Source: a virus
DNA length: 31,638 bases
Virus record (IMG/VR): IMGVR_UViG_3300042879_001323
Span: 1-31,638 of that record
Reading direction: 5' to 3' (one strand)
A program made the translations under genes and the position numbers. A model generated the notes under the pieces. The model ran no database searches. It saw nothing but the letters and a program-made list of their open reading frames with translations, and had not been told where the DNA came from. This document shows, piece after piece, positions 20,915 through 28,987 of the stretch. Position 1 is the first letter of the stretch. Each line of letters starts with the position of its first letter.

Positions 20915-21769
20915 ATGATCAACATTACAATATTACTTCCTACACGCAAGCGAGTAGAAACTTTAAAAAAATCGATAGAGTCATTAATTAAAACTTCTAA
21001 ACACCCCGATAAGCTACAATTTCTATTTGCTGTAGACGATGATGATATTGATACTATAAATTTTTTAAAGTCAACATCGTATCCTAATCAAGGCGTACTT
21101 ACTTTTAAACCTATGGGATATGAGAACATTCATAAATATAATAATACTTTAGCTCTTTATGCTCATGGTAAATGGTTAATGTTCTTTAACGATGATGCGA
21201 TAATGACTACTCAAAATTGGGATACTAAAATAATGGACCGTGGATCCAATTTTCGTGTGTTACGTGTAAGAGAACAAACATCACATCCTTATGCGATATT
21301 TCCAATCTTTCCTAGAGATTGGTTTATGCTCCTAGATCATATTAGTCTACATGGTCAAAATGATGCGTGGATCAGCGAGATAGCTTATAGTTTAGATATT
21401 ATGAGAGATATAGATATAGATATAATACACGATAGAGCTGACATTACTGGTAATAATAATGATGAAACTTTTAAAGCAAGAAAATATAACGAGGGAAATC
21501 CTAACGACCCTAATGATCTTCATAGTGAACGTATGCAAAATTTAAAAATAAAAGATATACAAAAAATAGCATGGTACCTAGGAAAAATAGGTCAAAAATC
21601 AGAAGCATGGGAATTAGTATTAGCTAAAAAAAGAGATCCCTTTATAAAATTAAAAGAATTGTTTAATATATATAATCAAAAAGGTGCGATAGGAGCAGGA
21701 CAACAAAATGCTAGAACAGACAGTAAAACAGAAGTTGAACGAAGCAATCACACTTTATCAGAAAACTAA
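20915..21769 (+). CDS. GT2-like (GT-A fold) glycosyltransferase
   Basis: Nucleotide-sugar transferase pattern: ITILLPTRKRVETLKKSIESL (4-24), FLFAVDDDD (37-44), ANG-type donor site replaced by NNTLALYAHGKW (76-87), and MFFNDDAIMTTQNWD (89-103) with a DxD-like Asp93-Asp94. The C-terminal 60 residues are polar. It transfers a sugar from a nucleotide donor; acceptor unknown: DNA base, virion protein or host surface. It overlaps the large terminase by 62 bp, an unusual partner. It could act on hydroxymethylcytosine together with the enzyme at 1429, but nothing here proves it. Confidence 0.75.
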   Translation: MINITILLPTRKRVETLKKSIESLIKTSKHPDKLQFLFAVDDDDIDTINFLKSTSYPNQGVLTFKPMGYENIHKYNNTLALYAHGKWLMFFNDDAIMTTQNWDTKIMDRGSNFRVLRVREQTSHPYAIFPIFPRDWFMLLDHISLHGQNDAWISEIAYSLDIMRDIDIDIIHDRADITGNNNDETFKARKYNEGNPNDPNDLHSERMQNLKIKDIQKIAWYLGKIGQKSEAWELVLAKKRDPFIKLKELFNIYNQKGAIGAGQQNARTDSKTEVERSNHTLSEN

Positions 21770-23210
21770 AGATAAACGTGCGCTTGAAGCTATAGAATTT
21801 TTTAAAAATCTTTTAACAACTAATGTATCTCGTAAAAATTTATTATCATATGCTAAACATATGTACCCGGGATACAAGGATCCTGCGCATATACAACTTA
21901 TTGCTAAAAATTTAGAATTATTAGAAGCGGGAGAAATTAAAAGACTTGCGGTCTTTATGCCACCACGACATGGAAAATCTATGTTATGTAGTGAGTTCTT
22001 TCCCGCATGGTATCTTGGAAATAATCCAAACGAATTTATTATACAAGCGACTTATGCTCAAGAGTTAGCAGATGACTTTGGTCGTAAAGTAAGAAACCAA
22101 GTTCAATCGCCGGATTTTAATAAAGTATTTCCACAAGTAGGATTACGTTCTGACTCTACAAGTGCAAAACGTTTTCATACGATGCAGGGTGGAACTTATA
22201 GTGCAGTCGGTGCTGGAGGAGCAATTACAGGTCGAGGTGCGCATTTATTAATTATAGATGACCCTATAAAAGGAAGAGAGGATGCGGAGTCAGAAGTTCA
22301 ACGTAGAAATTTAATTGATTGGTATAAATCAGTTGCATATACACGATTACAACCTGGTGGTAAAATAATATTAATTCAAACACGATGGCATCAAGACGAT
22401 TTAGCAGGTTTCATTTTACAAGATTCACAAGAGAAGTGGAAAGTTCTTGATCTACCGGCCATTGATGCTGATGGTAATGCATTATGGCCAGAAGCTTATT
22501 CTATAGAAGATTTAGAAAAAATAAAAAATACAGTAGGTCAACGAGTATGGCAATCTCTTTATCAACAACAACCTTCAAATGAAGAAGGTTCTATTATTAA
22601 AAGAGATTGGTGGAATATATATAACGAAAAAAAAATTCCAGTATTAAGTTATGTGCTTCAATCTTATGACACTGCTTTTAGTACATCATCAACCGCTGAC
22701 TTTAGTGCATGTACCACATGGGGAGTTTTTACAGCACGAGATCAAGAAAATAAACCTTATGCTGCATGTATATTATTAGACGCATGGAAAGAAAGATTAG
22801 AATATCCAGATTTAAGAAAACGTGCACAAGAGAGTTATAGAGAATGGATGCCCGATGGAGTGCTCATTGAAAAACGAGCCTCAGGTCAATCTTTAATACA
22901 AGATATGAGAAGATCAGGTGTTCCTGTTATTACATTTTCTCCTGAACGAGATAAAGTTTCAAGAACACACGGAGTTGCAAGTATGTTTGAAGGAGGATTA
23001 GTCTTTACACTTGATAAAGAATGGACTAAAGACGTAATAGAGGAATCTGCTCAATTTCCTTACGGAAAACATGATGACGTACATGATACTTGTGTACAAG
23101 CTCTTATGCGAATACGAGAAGGATTTTTGGTAGTACATCCAGATGACCCTGAAGAAGATTATGACGAAAAAGTTACAAAATACAGGAAACACAAACGTTA
23201 TTACTCTTAA
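21708..23210 (+). CDS. terL: Terminase large subunit
   Basis: The ATPase domain has Walker A PPRHGKS (85-91), Walker B LLIIDD (180-185) and coupling motif QTRWH (224-228). The RNase H-like nuclease follows, with SYDTAFS (first Asp321), EKRASGQSLIQD and KHDDVHDT. It pumps phage DNA into the prohead and cuts it. It starts within the GT2 gene; AGGAG lies about 13 nt upstream of the ATG. At 500 residues it is full length. Small terminase lies at 18390 and the portal at 25958. Confidence 0.97.
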   Translation: MLEQTVKQKLNEAITLYQKTKDKRALEAIEFFKNLLTTNVSRKNLLSYAKHMYPGYKDPAHIQLIAKNLELLEAGEIKRLAVFMPPRHGKSMLCSEFFPAWYLGNNPNEFIIQATYAQELADDFGRKVRNQVQSPDFNKVFPQVGLRSDSTSAKRFHTMQGGTYSAVGAGGAITGRGAHLLIIDDPIKGREDAESEVQRRNLIDWYKSVAYTRLQPGGKIILIQTRWHQDDLAGFILQDSQEKWKVLDLPAIDADGNALWPEAYSIEDLEKIKNTVGQRVWQSLYQQQPSNEEGSIIKRDWWNIYNEKKIPVLSYVLQSYDTAFSTSSTADFSACTTWGVFTARDQENKPYAACILLDAWKERLEYPDLRKRAQESYREWMPDGVLIEKRASGQSLIQDMRRSGVPVITFSPERDKVSRTHGVASMFEGGLVFTLDKEWTKDVIEESAQFPYGKHDDVHDTCVQALMRIREGFLVVHPDDPEEDYDEKVTKYRKHKRYYS

Positions 23211-23496
23211 CGTTTTTAATAGAAAGCCATCATCACGAGTATTAGCTCGTCATGAGAATGATAAAGTTATAGATTGTTTACACAGTGCTGCTATAGCTAT
23301 TACAGATAGAATGGATCTAAAAGGATACGCTTTAGTAGCATGGGATAAGAAAGGAACTCCTTGTATATCTTACTATGCAGATCACCCTGAAAACCCTATA
23401 TCTGATATGATGATTCCTAGCTTTACACAAACTTGTTTTCAAGGTATAGTTTCACAAAGATTATCGAAACCGGAGGATTTAGATGGCGAAGAATAA
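23161..23496 (+). CDS. Conserved small phage protein after terL, 111 aa
   Basis: Sequence SSRVLARHENDKVIDCLHSAAIAITDRMDLKGYALVAWDKKGTPCISYYADHPENPISDMMIPSFTQTCFQG suggests a compact alpha/beta protein. In marine phages a protein of this kind often follows terL; I know no function. ATG 23161 lies inside terL in another frame; 23143 is an in-frame alternative giving 117 residues. Confidence 0.6.
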   Translation: MTKKLQNTGNTNVITLNVFNRKPSSRVLARHENDKVIDCLHSAAIAITDRMDLKGYALVAWDKKGTPCISYYADHPENPISDMMIPSFTQTCFQGIVSQRLSKPEDLDGEE

Positions 23497-23722
23497 TAAA
23501 CAATATGGAATAGAAGATGTAAAAGCTTCTAATAAAAGATTTTATGAAAAGTTTCCAAGTGCTAAAGAAGATGCTGCTATGCTTAAAAGAGCAATGCAAG
23601 ATAATGGAAATGATATTGTAAAACAAGTAGATCAAGAAAAAGTTGATCGTGAAAATTTTATGCAAGGTTTAATTGGAATCAAACCACAAGGGATCATCAT
23701 TAAAGAAGCTGATGATGATTAA
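23483..23722 (+). CDS. Hypothetical protein, 79 aa
   Basis: Strong GGAGG 7 nt before the start. Product MAKNNKQYGIEDVKASNKRFYEKFPSAKEDAAMLKRAMQDNG..., helical and charged, ending IIKEADDD. Unrecognised; probably a small structural or assembly protein by position. Confidence 0.58.
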   Translation: MAKNNKQYGIEDVKASNKRFYEKFPSAKEDAAMLKRAMQDNGNDIVKQVDQEKVDRENFMQGLIGIKPQGIIIKEADDD

Positions 23723-23813
23723 AAAAATAAGTACCAAAAAATTAGAAAAAGGTTTAATGCCTTCTAAGTCTAATATGAAGAAAAAAAATGGTAAAAAAAA
23801 CTCCAACTGTTGA
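23712..23813 (+). CDS. Basic micro-protein, 33 aa
   Basis: ATG 23712 (or 23715) overlaps the upstream end; frame reads MMIKKISTKKLEKGLMPSKS then NMKKKNGKKNSNC. Thirteen of 33 residues are Lys. It overlaps the next gene by 26 bp. Its K-rich character matches the peptides at 24290 and 24369. Translation is not certain. Confidence 0.4.
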   Translation: MMIKKISTKKLEKGLMPSKSNMKKKNGKKNSNC

Positions 23814-24006
23814 TTTAATAGACGAAGGTATAGCACTTCAAGGTGATTACTATTTAACTCCAGAAGAAAAAGATTACATTGAGAAAGAACAACAAAAAAA
23901 TAAAGGTAAAGACCTTTACTTTAATCCTGATATTAAATATATAGGAAGCATTGAATCATTTGACGAAAATGGTTTTAAAAAAGGTCAAGATAGATCAAGA
24001 GGTTAA
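23788..24006 (+). CDS. Hypothetical protein, 72 aa
   Basis: Soluble, charged protein (VKKTPTVDLIDEGIALQGDYYLTPEEKDYIEKEQQ) that ends with KKGQDRSRG. Unrecognised. It has 2-bp spacing to the next gene. Confidence 0.5.
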   Translation: MVKKTPTVDLIDEGIALQGDYYLTPEEKDYIEKEQQKNKGKDLYFNPDIKYIGSIESFDENGFKKGQDRSRG

Positions 24007-24008
24007 TT

Positions 24009-24293
24009 ATGGCAAAAACAACTAAAGAAGTTACTAAAGATATTTTAGATGTAGAATTTGAAAATATATCAAAATCAAAATTATTTGATGATGAAGGATA
24101 TATGGAAGATCAAGATTCATCAAGAGAAGATGATATGGAAGATGATATGGAAGAAGATTCAGATGTTGCTGAAGTAGTTCCAATTTCTAAAGAAAAATCT
24201 CCATTAGAAAAAGATGTATACCCTCAAGGTCGTAGAGAAAGATTCCAAAATAAAGATAAACCAAATCCTTACGATAAGAGTAAAAAAGTATGA
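24009..24293 (+). CDS. Hypothetical acidic protein, 94 aa
   Basis: Acidic low-complexity centre (SSREDDMEDDMEEDSDVAEVV), then a basic tail (GRRERFQNKDKPNPYDKSKKV). AAGAGG precedes the ATG. Disordered; could be a scaffold-type or nucleic-acid mimic protein. Its end overlaps the next start by 4 bp. Confidence 0.52.
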   Translation: MAKTTKEVTKDILDVEFENISKSKLFDDEGYMEDQDSSREDDMEDDMEEDSDVAEVVPISKEKSPLEKDVYPQGRRERFQNKDKPNPYDKSKKV

Positions 24294-24385
24294 AGATGTC
24301 AGCGGGTTCAGGTTCAGGTTTAGGTCGTTTACAAAAGTCTATGAATATTAAAAAGCCAAAAAAGAAAAATGGCAAAAAAAAGTAA
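24290..24385 (+). CDS. Basic micro-protein, 31 aa, Gly/Ser-rich start
   Basis: ATGA overlap with the previous gene. MKMSAGSGSGLGRLQKSMNI then a run of Lys/Pro/Asn ending in KKK. It overlaps the next ATG by 17 bp. Translational coupling on both sides is the chief support. Confidence 0.48.
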   Translation: MKMSAGSGSGLGRLQKSMNIKKPKKKNGKKK

Positions 24386-24503
24386 TCCATACGGAACTGG
24401 TTTATTTTTTAAAAGGACTAAAAAGAAAAGACCTGGAAGACATTCTAAAAGACCAAATAAATCTGTGAGTAAAAAAAAATATAACGGACAAGGTAGAATA
24501 TGA
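24369..24503 (+). CDS. Conserved basic micro-protein, 44 aa
   Basis: MAKKSNPYGTGLFFKRTKKKRPGRHSKRPNKSVSKKKYNGQGRI resembles a small marine-phage protein with a KRPGRHSKRPNK core that I have seen several times. Strongly basic; DNA binding or head-interior location is likely, unproven. Confidence 0.6.
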   Translation: MAKKSNPYGTGLFFKRTKKKRPGRHSKRPNKSVSKKKYNGQGRI

Positions 24504-24784
24504 GAAAAGAAAATCCAATTAAGACTTCTGTAAAATCTGGAAATTTTAGACCTACTAAATCTGGTGCTGGTATGACACGTAAAGGTGTTATGGCATATAG
24601 ACGAGCTAATCCAGGTTCTAAATTATCAACAGCAGTTACAGAAAAAAATCCTAGTGGTAAAAGAGCTTCAAGAAGAAAATCTTATTGTGCGAGATCAGCT
24701 GGTCAAATGAAAATGTTTCCTAAAGCAGCAAAAGATCCTAATAGTAGATTAAGACAAGCTAGAAGAAGATGGAGATGTCGTTAA
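24500..24784 (+). CDS. Conserved Arg/Lys-rich protein, 94 aa
   Basis: The segment KSGAGMTRKGVMAYRRANPGSKLSTAVTEKNPSGKRASRRKSYCARSAGQMKMFPKAAKDPNSRLRQARRRWRC matches a family common in marine phages, which I believe is catalogued as a DUF6321-type protein; the number is from memory. It is very basic and probably binds nucleic acid or packs with DNA in the head. It directly precedes the SET-domain gene. Confidence 0.72.
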   Translation: MRKENPIKTSVKSGNFRPTKSGAGMTRKGVMAYRRANPGSKLSTAVTEKNPSGKRASRRKSYCARSAGQMKMFPKAAKDPNSRLRQARRRWRCR

Positions 24785-24791
24785 TCGTATT

Positions 24792-25169
24792 ATGTTTTTA
24801 ATTGATACTTACTTGGATAAAAGTAAAATAGAAGGTGTAGGAGTTTTTTCAAAAGAGAATGTAAAGAAAGGTGAAAAAATAAAAGAAGTAAGACCTGAAT
24901 TTGAAATAGAATTTGATAAAGAAAATTTACCTAGAATGCCTTTAGCTCTTGCAAGACTTATTGATAACTATGCTTATGAAAGAGAAAAAGGATCTAAAAT
25001 TGTAGTTTTAGGAATTGATCACGAAAAATATATAAATCATAGTGATGAGCCAAGTGTTAATGATGATGGAATTGCTTTAAAAGATATAAATATAGGAGAT
25101 GAAATTACAATAGACTACAGAGATTTTGATGATAGTATTGATAAATGGTTTATTCCAAATCAAAAATAA
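24792..25169 (+). CDS. SET-domain protein (putative lysine methyltransferase)
   Basis: The 125-residue protein has the SET core: EGVGVFSKENVKKGEKI (14-30), YINHSDEPSVN (80-90, matching the NHSCxPN motif), and IGDEITIDY (101-109, the pseudoknot GEEITxDY). Such enzymes use S-adenosylmethionine to methylate lysine in proteins. The canonical NHSC cysteine is Asp here, and no post-SET cysteines follow, as in many bacterial and phage SET proteins. It sits between small Lys/Arg-rich protein genes, which are obvious possible substrates. It has no ribosome binding site of note. Confidence 0.8.
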   Translation: MFLIDTYLDKSKIEGVGVFSKENVKKGEKIKEVRPEFEIEFDKENLPRMPLALARLIDNYAYEREKGSKIVVLGIDHEKYINHSDEPSVNDDGIALKDINIGDEITIDYRDFDDSIDKWFIPNQK

Positions 25170-25232
25170 ATTGTATATATTATTTAAGAATAGGTATTTG
25201 TGTTCTATTAGGGGCCTGTAAATGTCAAAAAA

Positions 25233-25250
25233 AATAACTATATAGTTATT
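25233..25250. promoter_or_regulatory. 18-bp perfect palindrome in leader of a small gene
   Basis: AATAACTATATAGTTATT reads identically on both strands and lies 18 bp before the ATG at 25269. It could be an operator. It is AT-only apart from one C/G pair, so chance is possible. Confidence 0.4.
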
Positions 25251-25268
25251 AACAATAGGAGAATAATT

Positions 25269-25394
25269 ATGTTTAACCCTTTAGATTATTTAGATTATAG
25301 TAAAGTTAAGAGCTTCTGGACTGACTATAATCAGAAAGTTCAAAAGTTCTGGAAAGATTCTTTTGAAGATTACAAAGCAAACTTCTCAAAATAA
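25269..25394 (+). CDS. Trp/Phe-rich micro-protein, 41 aa, single-gene unit
   Basis: A good ATAGGAGAATAATT ribosome binding site precedes an ATG, and the frame encodes MFNPLDYLDYSKVKSFWTDYNQKVQKFW and a charged tail. Amphipathic helix character, no membrane span. The unit has a 99-bp leader after the SET gene and a strong terminator 19 bp downstream, so it is probably transcribed as a separate message. Resemblance to phasin-like helices is only superficial. Confidence 0.6.
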   Translation: MFNPLDYLDYSKVKSFWTDYNQKVQKFWKDSFEDYKANFSK

Positions 25395-25412
25395 GATCCT
25401 TTTTGATTGTTT

Positions 25413-25446
25413 AATCACTGGAATAATTAGCTTTATTCCAGTGATT
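25413..25446 (+). terminator. Rho-independent terminator, 13-bp stem
   Basis: AATCACTGGAATA (25413-25425) pairs exactly with TATTCCAGTGATT (25434-25446) around an 8-nt loop and is followed by TTTTGTTTT. It ends the 41-residue gene. Confidence 0.85.
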
Positions 25447-25502
25447 TTTTGTTTTATACTATACGATAGATGTATAGGGTATGAACCCGGAGGTATTAAA
25501 CA

Positions 25503-25655
25503 ATGAAAAAAACAAAAACACAAAATAAAATTTCTAAAGTTATGAAAGAATATAAAAAGGGAGAACTTAACATTGGAAAATCAAAGAAAAAAGTTAAATC
25601 AAAAAAACAAGCTATAGCAATTGCTTTATCAGAAGCAAGAAAAGGAAAAAAATAA
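25503..25655 (+). CDS. DUF6496-type small basic protein, 50 aa
   Basis: SKVMKEYKKGELNIGKSKKK then VKSKKQAIAIALSEARKG matches the short DUF6496 domain (K.VMxEFKxGxL...VxxxxQAIAIALSEA) known in phages and bacteria, function unknown. A strong GGAGG (25489-25493) lies 9 nt before the ATG, with a possible TTGTTT-18-TATAGG promoter at 25449-25478. Its stop overlaps the next start by 1 bp. Confidence 0.75.
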   Translation: MKKTKTQNKISKVMKEYKKGELNIGKSKKKVKSKKQAIAIALSEARKGKK

Positions 25656-25768
25656 TGAAAAAAAAGAAAAATAAAAAATCTTTTCCAGATATGTCAGGTG
25701 ACGGTAAAGTTACTAAAAAAGATATTTTAATGGCAAGAGGTGTAATTAAAAAAGGAAAGAAAAAGTAA
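25655..25768 (+). CDS. EF-hand-like micro-protein, 37 aa
   Basis: The segment DMSGDGKVTKKD (12-23) has the D-x-[DNS]-x-D-G spacing of a calcium-binding loop, followed by ILMARGVI, a helix. The rest is lysine (MKKKKNKK start, KKGKKK end). Similar tiny loop proteins precede portals in marine phages. It shares an A with the upstream stop and the downstream ATG. Confidence 0.6.
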   Translation: MKKKKNKKSFPDMSGDGKVTKKDILMARGVIKKGKKK

Positions 25769-25956
25769 TGCCATTGGCAAGACCTAACTTTCCACAACAA
25801 ACTAGTAAACCCATGAAAAAAAAACAAGGACTATACGCAAATATAAATAGAAGAAAAAAATTAGGAATTAGTAGACCTAAATCTAAATCTACTATATCTG
25901 CTAAAGCATATGCAAATATGAAAGCAGGATTTCCTAAACGTAAAAAGAAAAAATAA
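25768..25956 (+). CDS. Conserved basic protein before portal, 62 aa
   Basis: Sequence MPLARPNFPQQTSKPMKKKQ then GLYANINRRKKLGISRPKSKSTIS, KAYANMKAGFPKRKKKK. The GLYANI....G.SRPK core resembles a small phage family of unknown role. Very basic; could lie inside the head or bind DNA. It is followed by the portal start after 1 bp. Confidence 0.62.
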   Translation: MPLARPNFPQQTSKPMKKKQGLYANINRRKKLGISRPKSKSTISAKAYANMKAGFPKRKKKK

Positions 25957-25957
25957 T

Positions 25958-28267
25958 ATGGCACTTGAAGTTGAACTAGATAAAAAGAAACTGCAATATA
26001 CCGATGATGAAGGTAAGAAGATTACTGTCGACATCAATGAAGATGAAACTGATAAAGCTGAAGAAGCTTTTGAAAGTGATCATTATGAAAATCTTGCAGA
26101 AACTTTAGATAGTTTTCAAGTTTCAAGAATTGGAAAACAATTAATTACAGCTTATGAAGATGATAAATCTTCAAGAAAAGAATGGGAAGACCAATACTCT
26201 AAAGGTCTAAAGATGTTAGGTGTAATTGTTGAAGATAGAAACGATCCATTTCCGGGAGCTTCTGGAGTACATCACCCATTGCTTGCAGAAGCTGCTACAC
26301 AATTTCAAGCTAGAGCTATCGCAGAGTTATTCCCTGCTGGTGGGCCCGTGAAAACCCAAATCATTGGTAAGATTACTGATAAAAAAATAGAACAAGCTTC
26401 ACGAGTTGAAGATTTTATGAATTATCAACTTACTACACAAATACCTGATTACTTTAATGAATTAGATCAAATGTTATTTTATTTATCATTATCTGGTTCA
26501 GCATTTAAAAAAATATATTTTGATGATACATTAGATAGAATTTGTGCAAAATTTGTACCAGCAGAAGATTTTGTAATTGCATATCAAAATACAGATTTAC
26601 AAACTGCTGAAAGATATACACAAGTAATGAAATTATCTGTAAATGAAATTAGAAGATACCAAGTTGTAGGATTTTATAGAGATGTTGCTTTATCTAAAAC
26701 ACAAGGCGATTTAAATACAGACGATCAAATTCAAGCAACACTTCAAAGATTAGAAGGTATGTCTCCATCATCTGCTGATAGATTACATACTATTTTAGAA
26801 ATGCACGTAGATTTAGATTTAGGAGAAGATAAAAATGGAATTGCATTACCATATATTGTTACAATTGATTATGATATGCAAATTGTATTATCAATTAGAC
26901 GTAACTGGAAAGAAGAAGATCAATTAAAACGTAAAAGAACTTATTTTATTCATTATAAATATTTACCAGGTTTAGGTTTTTATGGATTTGGTTTAATACA
27001 AATGATCGGCGGTCTACAGCATGCGAGCACTGGAGCTTTAAGAGCTTTACTTGACTCAGCAGCATTTGCAAATTTAAATGGTGGATTCAGAGCTAAGGGA
27101 GCAAGAATTGAAGGTGGAGATTTAACTATATCTCCAGGAGAGTGGGTAGAAGTAGAAGCTTATGGAGATGATTTAAGAAAATCATTTATTCCACTTCCAT
27201 TTAAAGAACCTTCTCCTACTTTACTTCAACTTTTAGGAGTAATGACAGAATCAGGTAGACGTTTTGCTTCAATCGCTGATGCAATGGTAGGTCAATCTGC
27301 AGGATCGGGTCCAGTAGGAACTACTATTGCTCTTATAGAACAGGGTTCTAAAGTATTTTCTGCTATACATAAACGATTGCATCAAGCTCAAGGTAGAGAA
27401 TTTAAATTAATTTATGAAATAAATGGAGAATATTTAGATGATGAGTATCCATATGAAACAATTGGTGAGAAAAAAATCATTAGAAGAAAAGATTTTGATC
27501 AAGCAATTGATGTTGTACCAGTATCTGATCCTAATATTTCATCTTCTGCTCAAAGAATTGCTTTAGCACAGACTGGACTTCAATTAGCACAACAAGCTCC
27601 ACAGATTATTGATGTAAAACAAGCTTATAAAAGATTTTTACAATCGTTAAATGTACCTGATTATGAGAATTTATTAATAGATGATAAAGAAACTCCTCGT
27701 AGAGATCCAGTTTCTGAGAACATGGCACTCTTAAATGGTAAACCTATTCAAGTTTTTGAAGAACAAGACCATCAAGCTCATCTTATTGTGCATCAACAAT
27801 TCATAAATGATCCTAGATTTGGTGGAACACCTGAAGCGAAACAAGCTTTATATGGTCAAATGTTAGCACATATGGGTCAACACATGGCATTTTTATATCA
27901 ACAACAAATGCAAGCTCAAGTTCAAGAAGGAATTCCAGTATCAAGTGGTCAATTTAATCAAGAATTTTTAGATAAAGAAACTAAACCACTTCCAATTGAG
28001 CAAGAAAATAGAATTGCAGCTGCAGCAGCTCAAGCGGCACAAAATTTAATGGGTAGTATGCCGCCAAGTCCAGAGCAACAACAGATGCAAATGGATATGC
28101 AAGAGAAAATGGCTAATCTTCAAATGAAAAAAGAAGAATTAGGTATTCGTAAAGCAAGATTTGAAGAAGGTGTTAAAACTAATGAGAGACAACAAGCTAG
28201 AAAAGATGCTGAAGTGAAAGCTAAGATAGTGGAGGCAGCTTCTCGAATTGCAAAACGTGATAAGTAA
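25958..28267 (+). CDS. Portal protein
   Basis: 769 residues. The part near residues 85-120 (DPFPGASGVHHPLLAEAATQFQARAIAELFPAGGPVKTQIIG) is characteristic of large podovirus-type portals in marine phages. A long central section (FVPAEDFVIAY, RRNWKEEDQLKRKRTYFIHYKYLPGLGFYGFGLIQMIGGLQ) contains the clip/stem region. The C-terminal quarter is Gln- and Met-rich helical (residues about 640-769), like the barrel/tube region. It forms the dodecameric ring through which DNA passes and docks the terminase. It follows the small basic genes and precedes the GroES-like and scaffold genes. Confidence 0.92.
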   Translation: MALEVELDKKKLQYTDDEGKKITVDINEDETDKAEEAFESDHYENLAETLDSFQVSRIGKQLITAYEDDKSSRKEWEDQYSKGLKMLGVIVEDRNDPFPGASGVHHPLLAEAATQFQARAIAELFPAGGPVKTQIIGKITDKKIEQASRVEDFMNYQLTTQIPDYFNELDQMLFYLSLSGSAFKKIYFDDTLDRICAKFVPAEDFVIAYQNTDLQTAERYTQVMKLSVNEIRRYQVVGFYRDVALSKTQGDLNTDDQIQATLQRLEGMSPSSADRLHTILEMHVDLDLGEDKNGIALPYIVTIDYDMQIVLSIRRNWKEEDQLKRKRTYFIHYKYLPGLGFYGFGLIQMIGGLQHASTGALRALLDSAAFANLNGGFRAKGARIEGGDLTISPGEWVEVEAYGDDLRKSFIPLPFKEPSPTLLQLLGVMTESGRRFASIADAMVGQSAGSGPVGTTIALIEQGSKVFSAIHKRLHQAQGREFKLIYEINGEYLDDEYPYETIGEKKIIRRKDFDQAIDVVPVSDPNISSSAQRIALAQTGLQLAQQAPQIIDVKQAYKRFLQSLNVPDYENLLIDDKETPRRDPVSENMALLNGKPIQVFEEQDHQAHLIVHQQFINDPRFGGTPEAKQALYGQMLAHMGQHMAFLYQQQMQAQVQEGIPVSSGQFNQEFLDKETKPLPIEQENRIAAAAAQAAQNLMGSMPPSPEQQQMQMDMQEKMANLQMKKEELGIRKARFEEGVKTNERQQARKDAEVKAKIVEAASRIAKRDK

Positions 28268-28268
28268 T

Positions 28269-28472
28269 ATGGCTATTAAGGCTGAAGAAATAAGACAAGC
28301 TAAAAAGTTTTTAGAAAATAAAAAAATATCAATAAGTTTAGTTAAACCAAAACAATTTGTATTAGCATCTAAAAAATTAAATGCATCATTTGATGATGCT
28401 CTTAATAAACTGAAAGAAATGGTAAATGGAAAAACTACTACAAGCGATCAAGAACCAAATAAAAAAGCATAA
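28269..28472 (+). CDS. Hypothetical protein, 67 aa
   Basis: The ATG at 28269 follows the portal stop by 1 bp; an upstream TTG at 28248 would overlap the portal. MAIKAEEIRQAKKFLENKKI then a helical C-terminus. It is possibly a structural helper protein by place. Overlaps the next gene by 47 bp. Confidence 0.5.
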   Translation: MAIKAEEIRQAKKFLENKKISISLVKPKQFVLASKKLNASFDDALNKLKEMVNGKTTTSDQEPNKKA

Positions 28473-28629
28473 AGAAGAATTAGGTAATAATTTGTTGTCA
28501 AAAGGTGTAGATAACATAGAGGAGTTTAAACGAAACTATGGCTACGGTCAAGGTTTAGATAAATCTCTACAAATTATTAATGAGATAATTGAAAAATATA
28601 AAAAAGGAGAAATAGAAGATGATGAGTAA
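28426..28629 (+). CDS. Hypothetical helical protein, 67 aa
   Basis: Starts inside the previous gene in another frame. MEKLLQAIKNQIKKHKEELG... then YGQGLDKSLQIINEIIEKYKKG: two charged helices, ending acidic. Unrecognised. It overlaps the GroES-like gene by 11 bp. Confidence 0.5.
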   Translation: MEKLLQAIKNQIKKHKEELGNNLLSKGVDNIEEFKRNYGYGQGLDKSLQIINEIIEKYKKGEIEDDE

Positions 28630-28987
28630 TGAAGCATGGGCTACAGAAGATGACGTACCTACACCTACAAAAGTTCCACAACCAGTTGGATATAGAATTT
28701 TAATAAGACCAAAAGGACCTGTATCTAAAACAAAAGGTGGTATTTATTTACCAGATAAAAATAAAGATACACAAGCTTATTTAAATAGTGTAGGTCAAGT
28801 AATAGCAATGGGACCTGAATGTTATAGTGATAGAAAAGCACCTTGGTGTAAAGTAGGAGATTGGGTTTTATTTGGTCGTTATGCAGGTGCACGCATATCT
28901 GTACAAAATGTCAAAATGGTGATAGTAAATGATGATGAGATCATTGCTTCACTCGAAAGTTCTGAAGTAGTATCTCAGCAAATATAA
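28619..28987 (+). CDS. GroES-like co-chaperonin
   Basis: The 122-residue protein has the Cpn10 core: GYRILIRPKGP (24-34), KTKGGIYLPD (37-46, the mobile-loop site that docks on GroEL), VGQVIAMGPECY (58-69), and KVGDWVLFGRYAGARI (78-93). AAAAAGGAG is 12 nt upstream. Phage GroES homologues (T4 gp31 type) help the host GroEL fold the major capsid protein; placing next to the scaffold and capsid genes fits. The roughly 20-residue N-terminal extension is not part of the fold. Confidence 0.85.
   Translation: MMSNEAWATEDDVPTPTKVPQPVGYRILIRPKGPVSKTKGGIYLPDKNKDTQAYLNSVGQVIAMGPECYSDRKAPWCKVGDWVLFGRYAGARISVQNVKMVIVNDDEIIASLESSEVVSQQI

Noticed and set aside
28248-28268. TTG start for the small gene after the portal
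   Set aside because: ATG 28269 follows the portal stop directly, and extension to the TTG would overlap the portal without a ribosome site.
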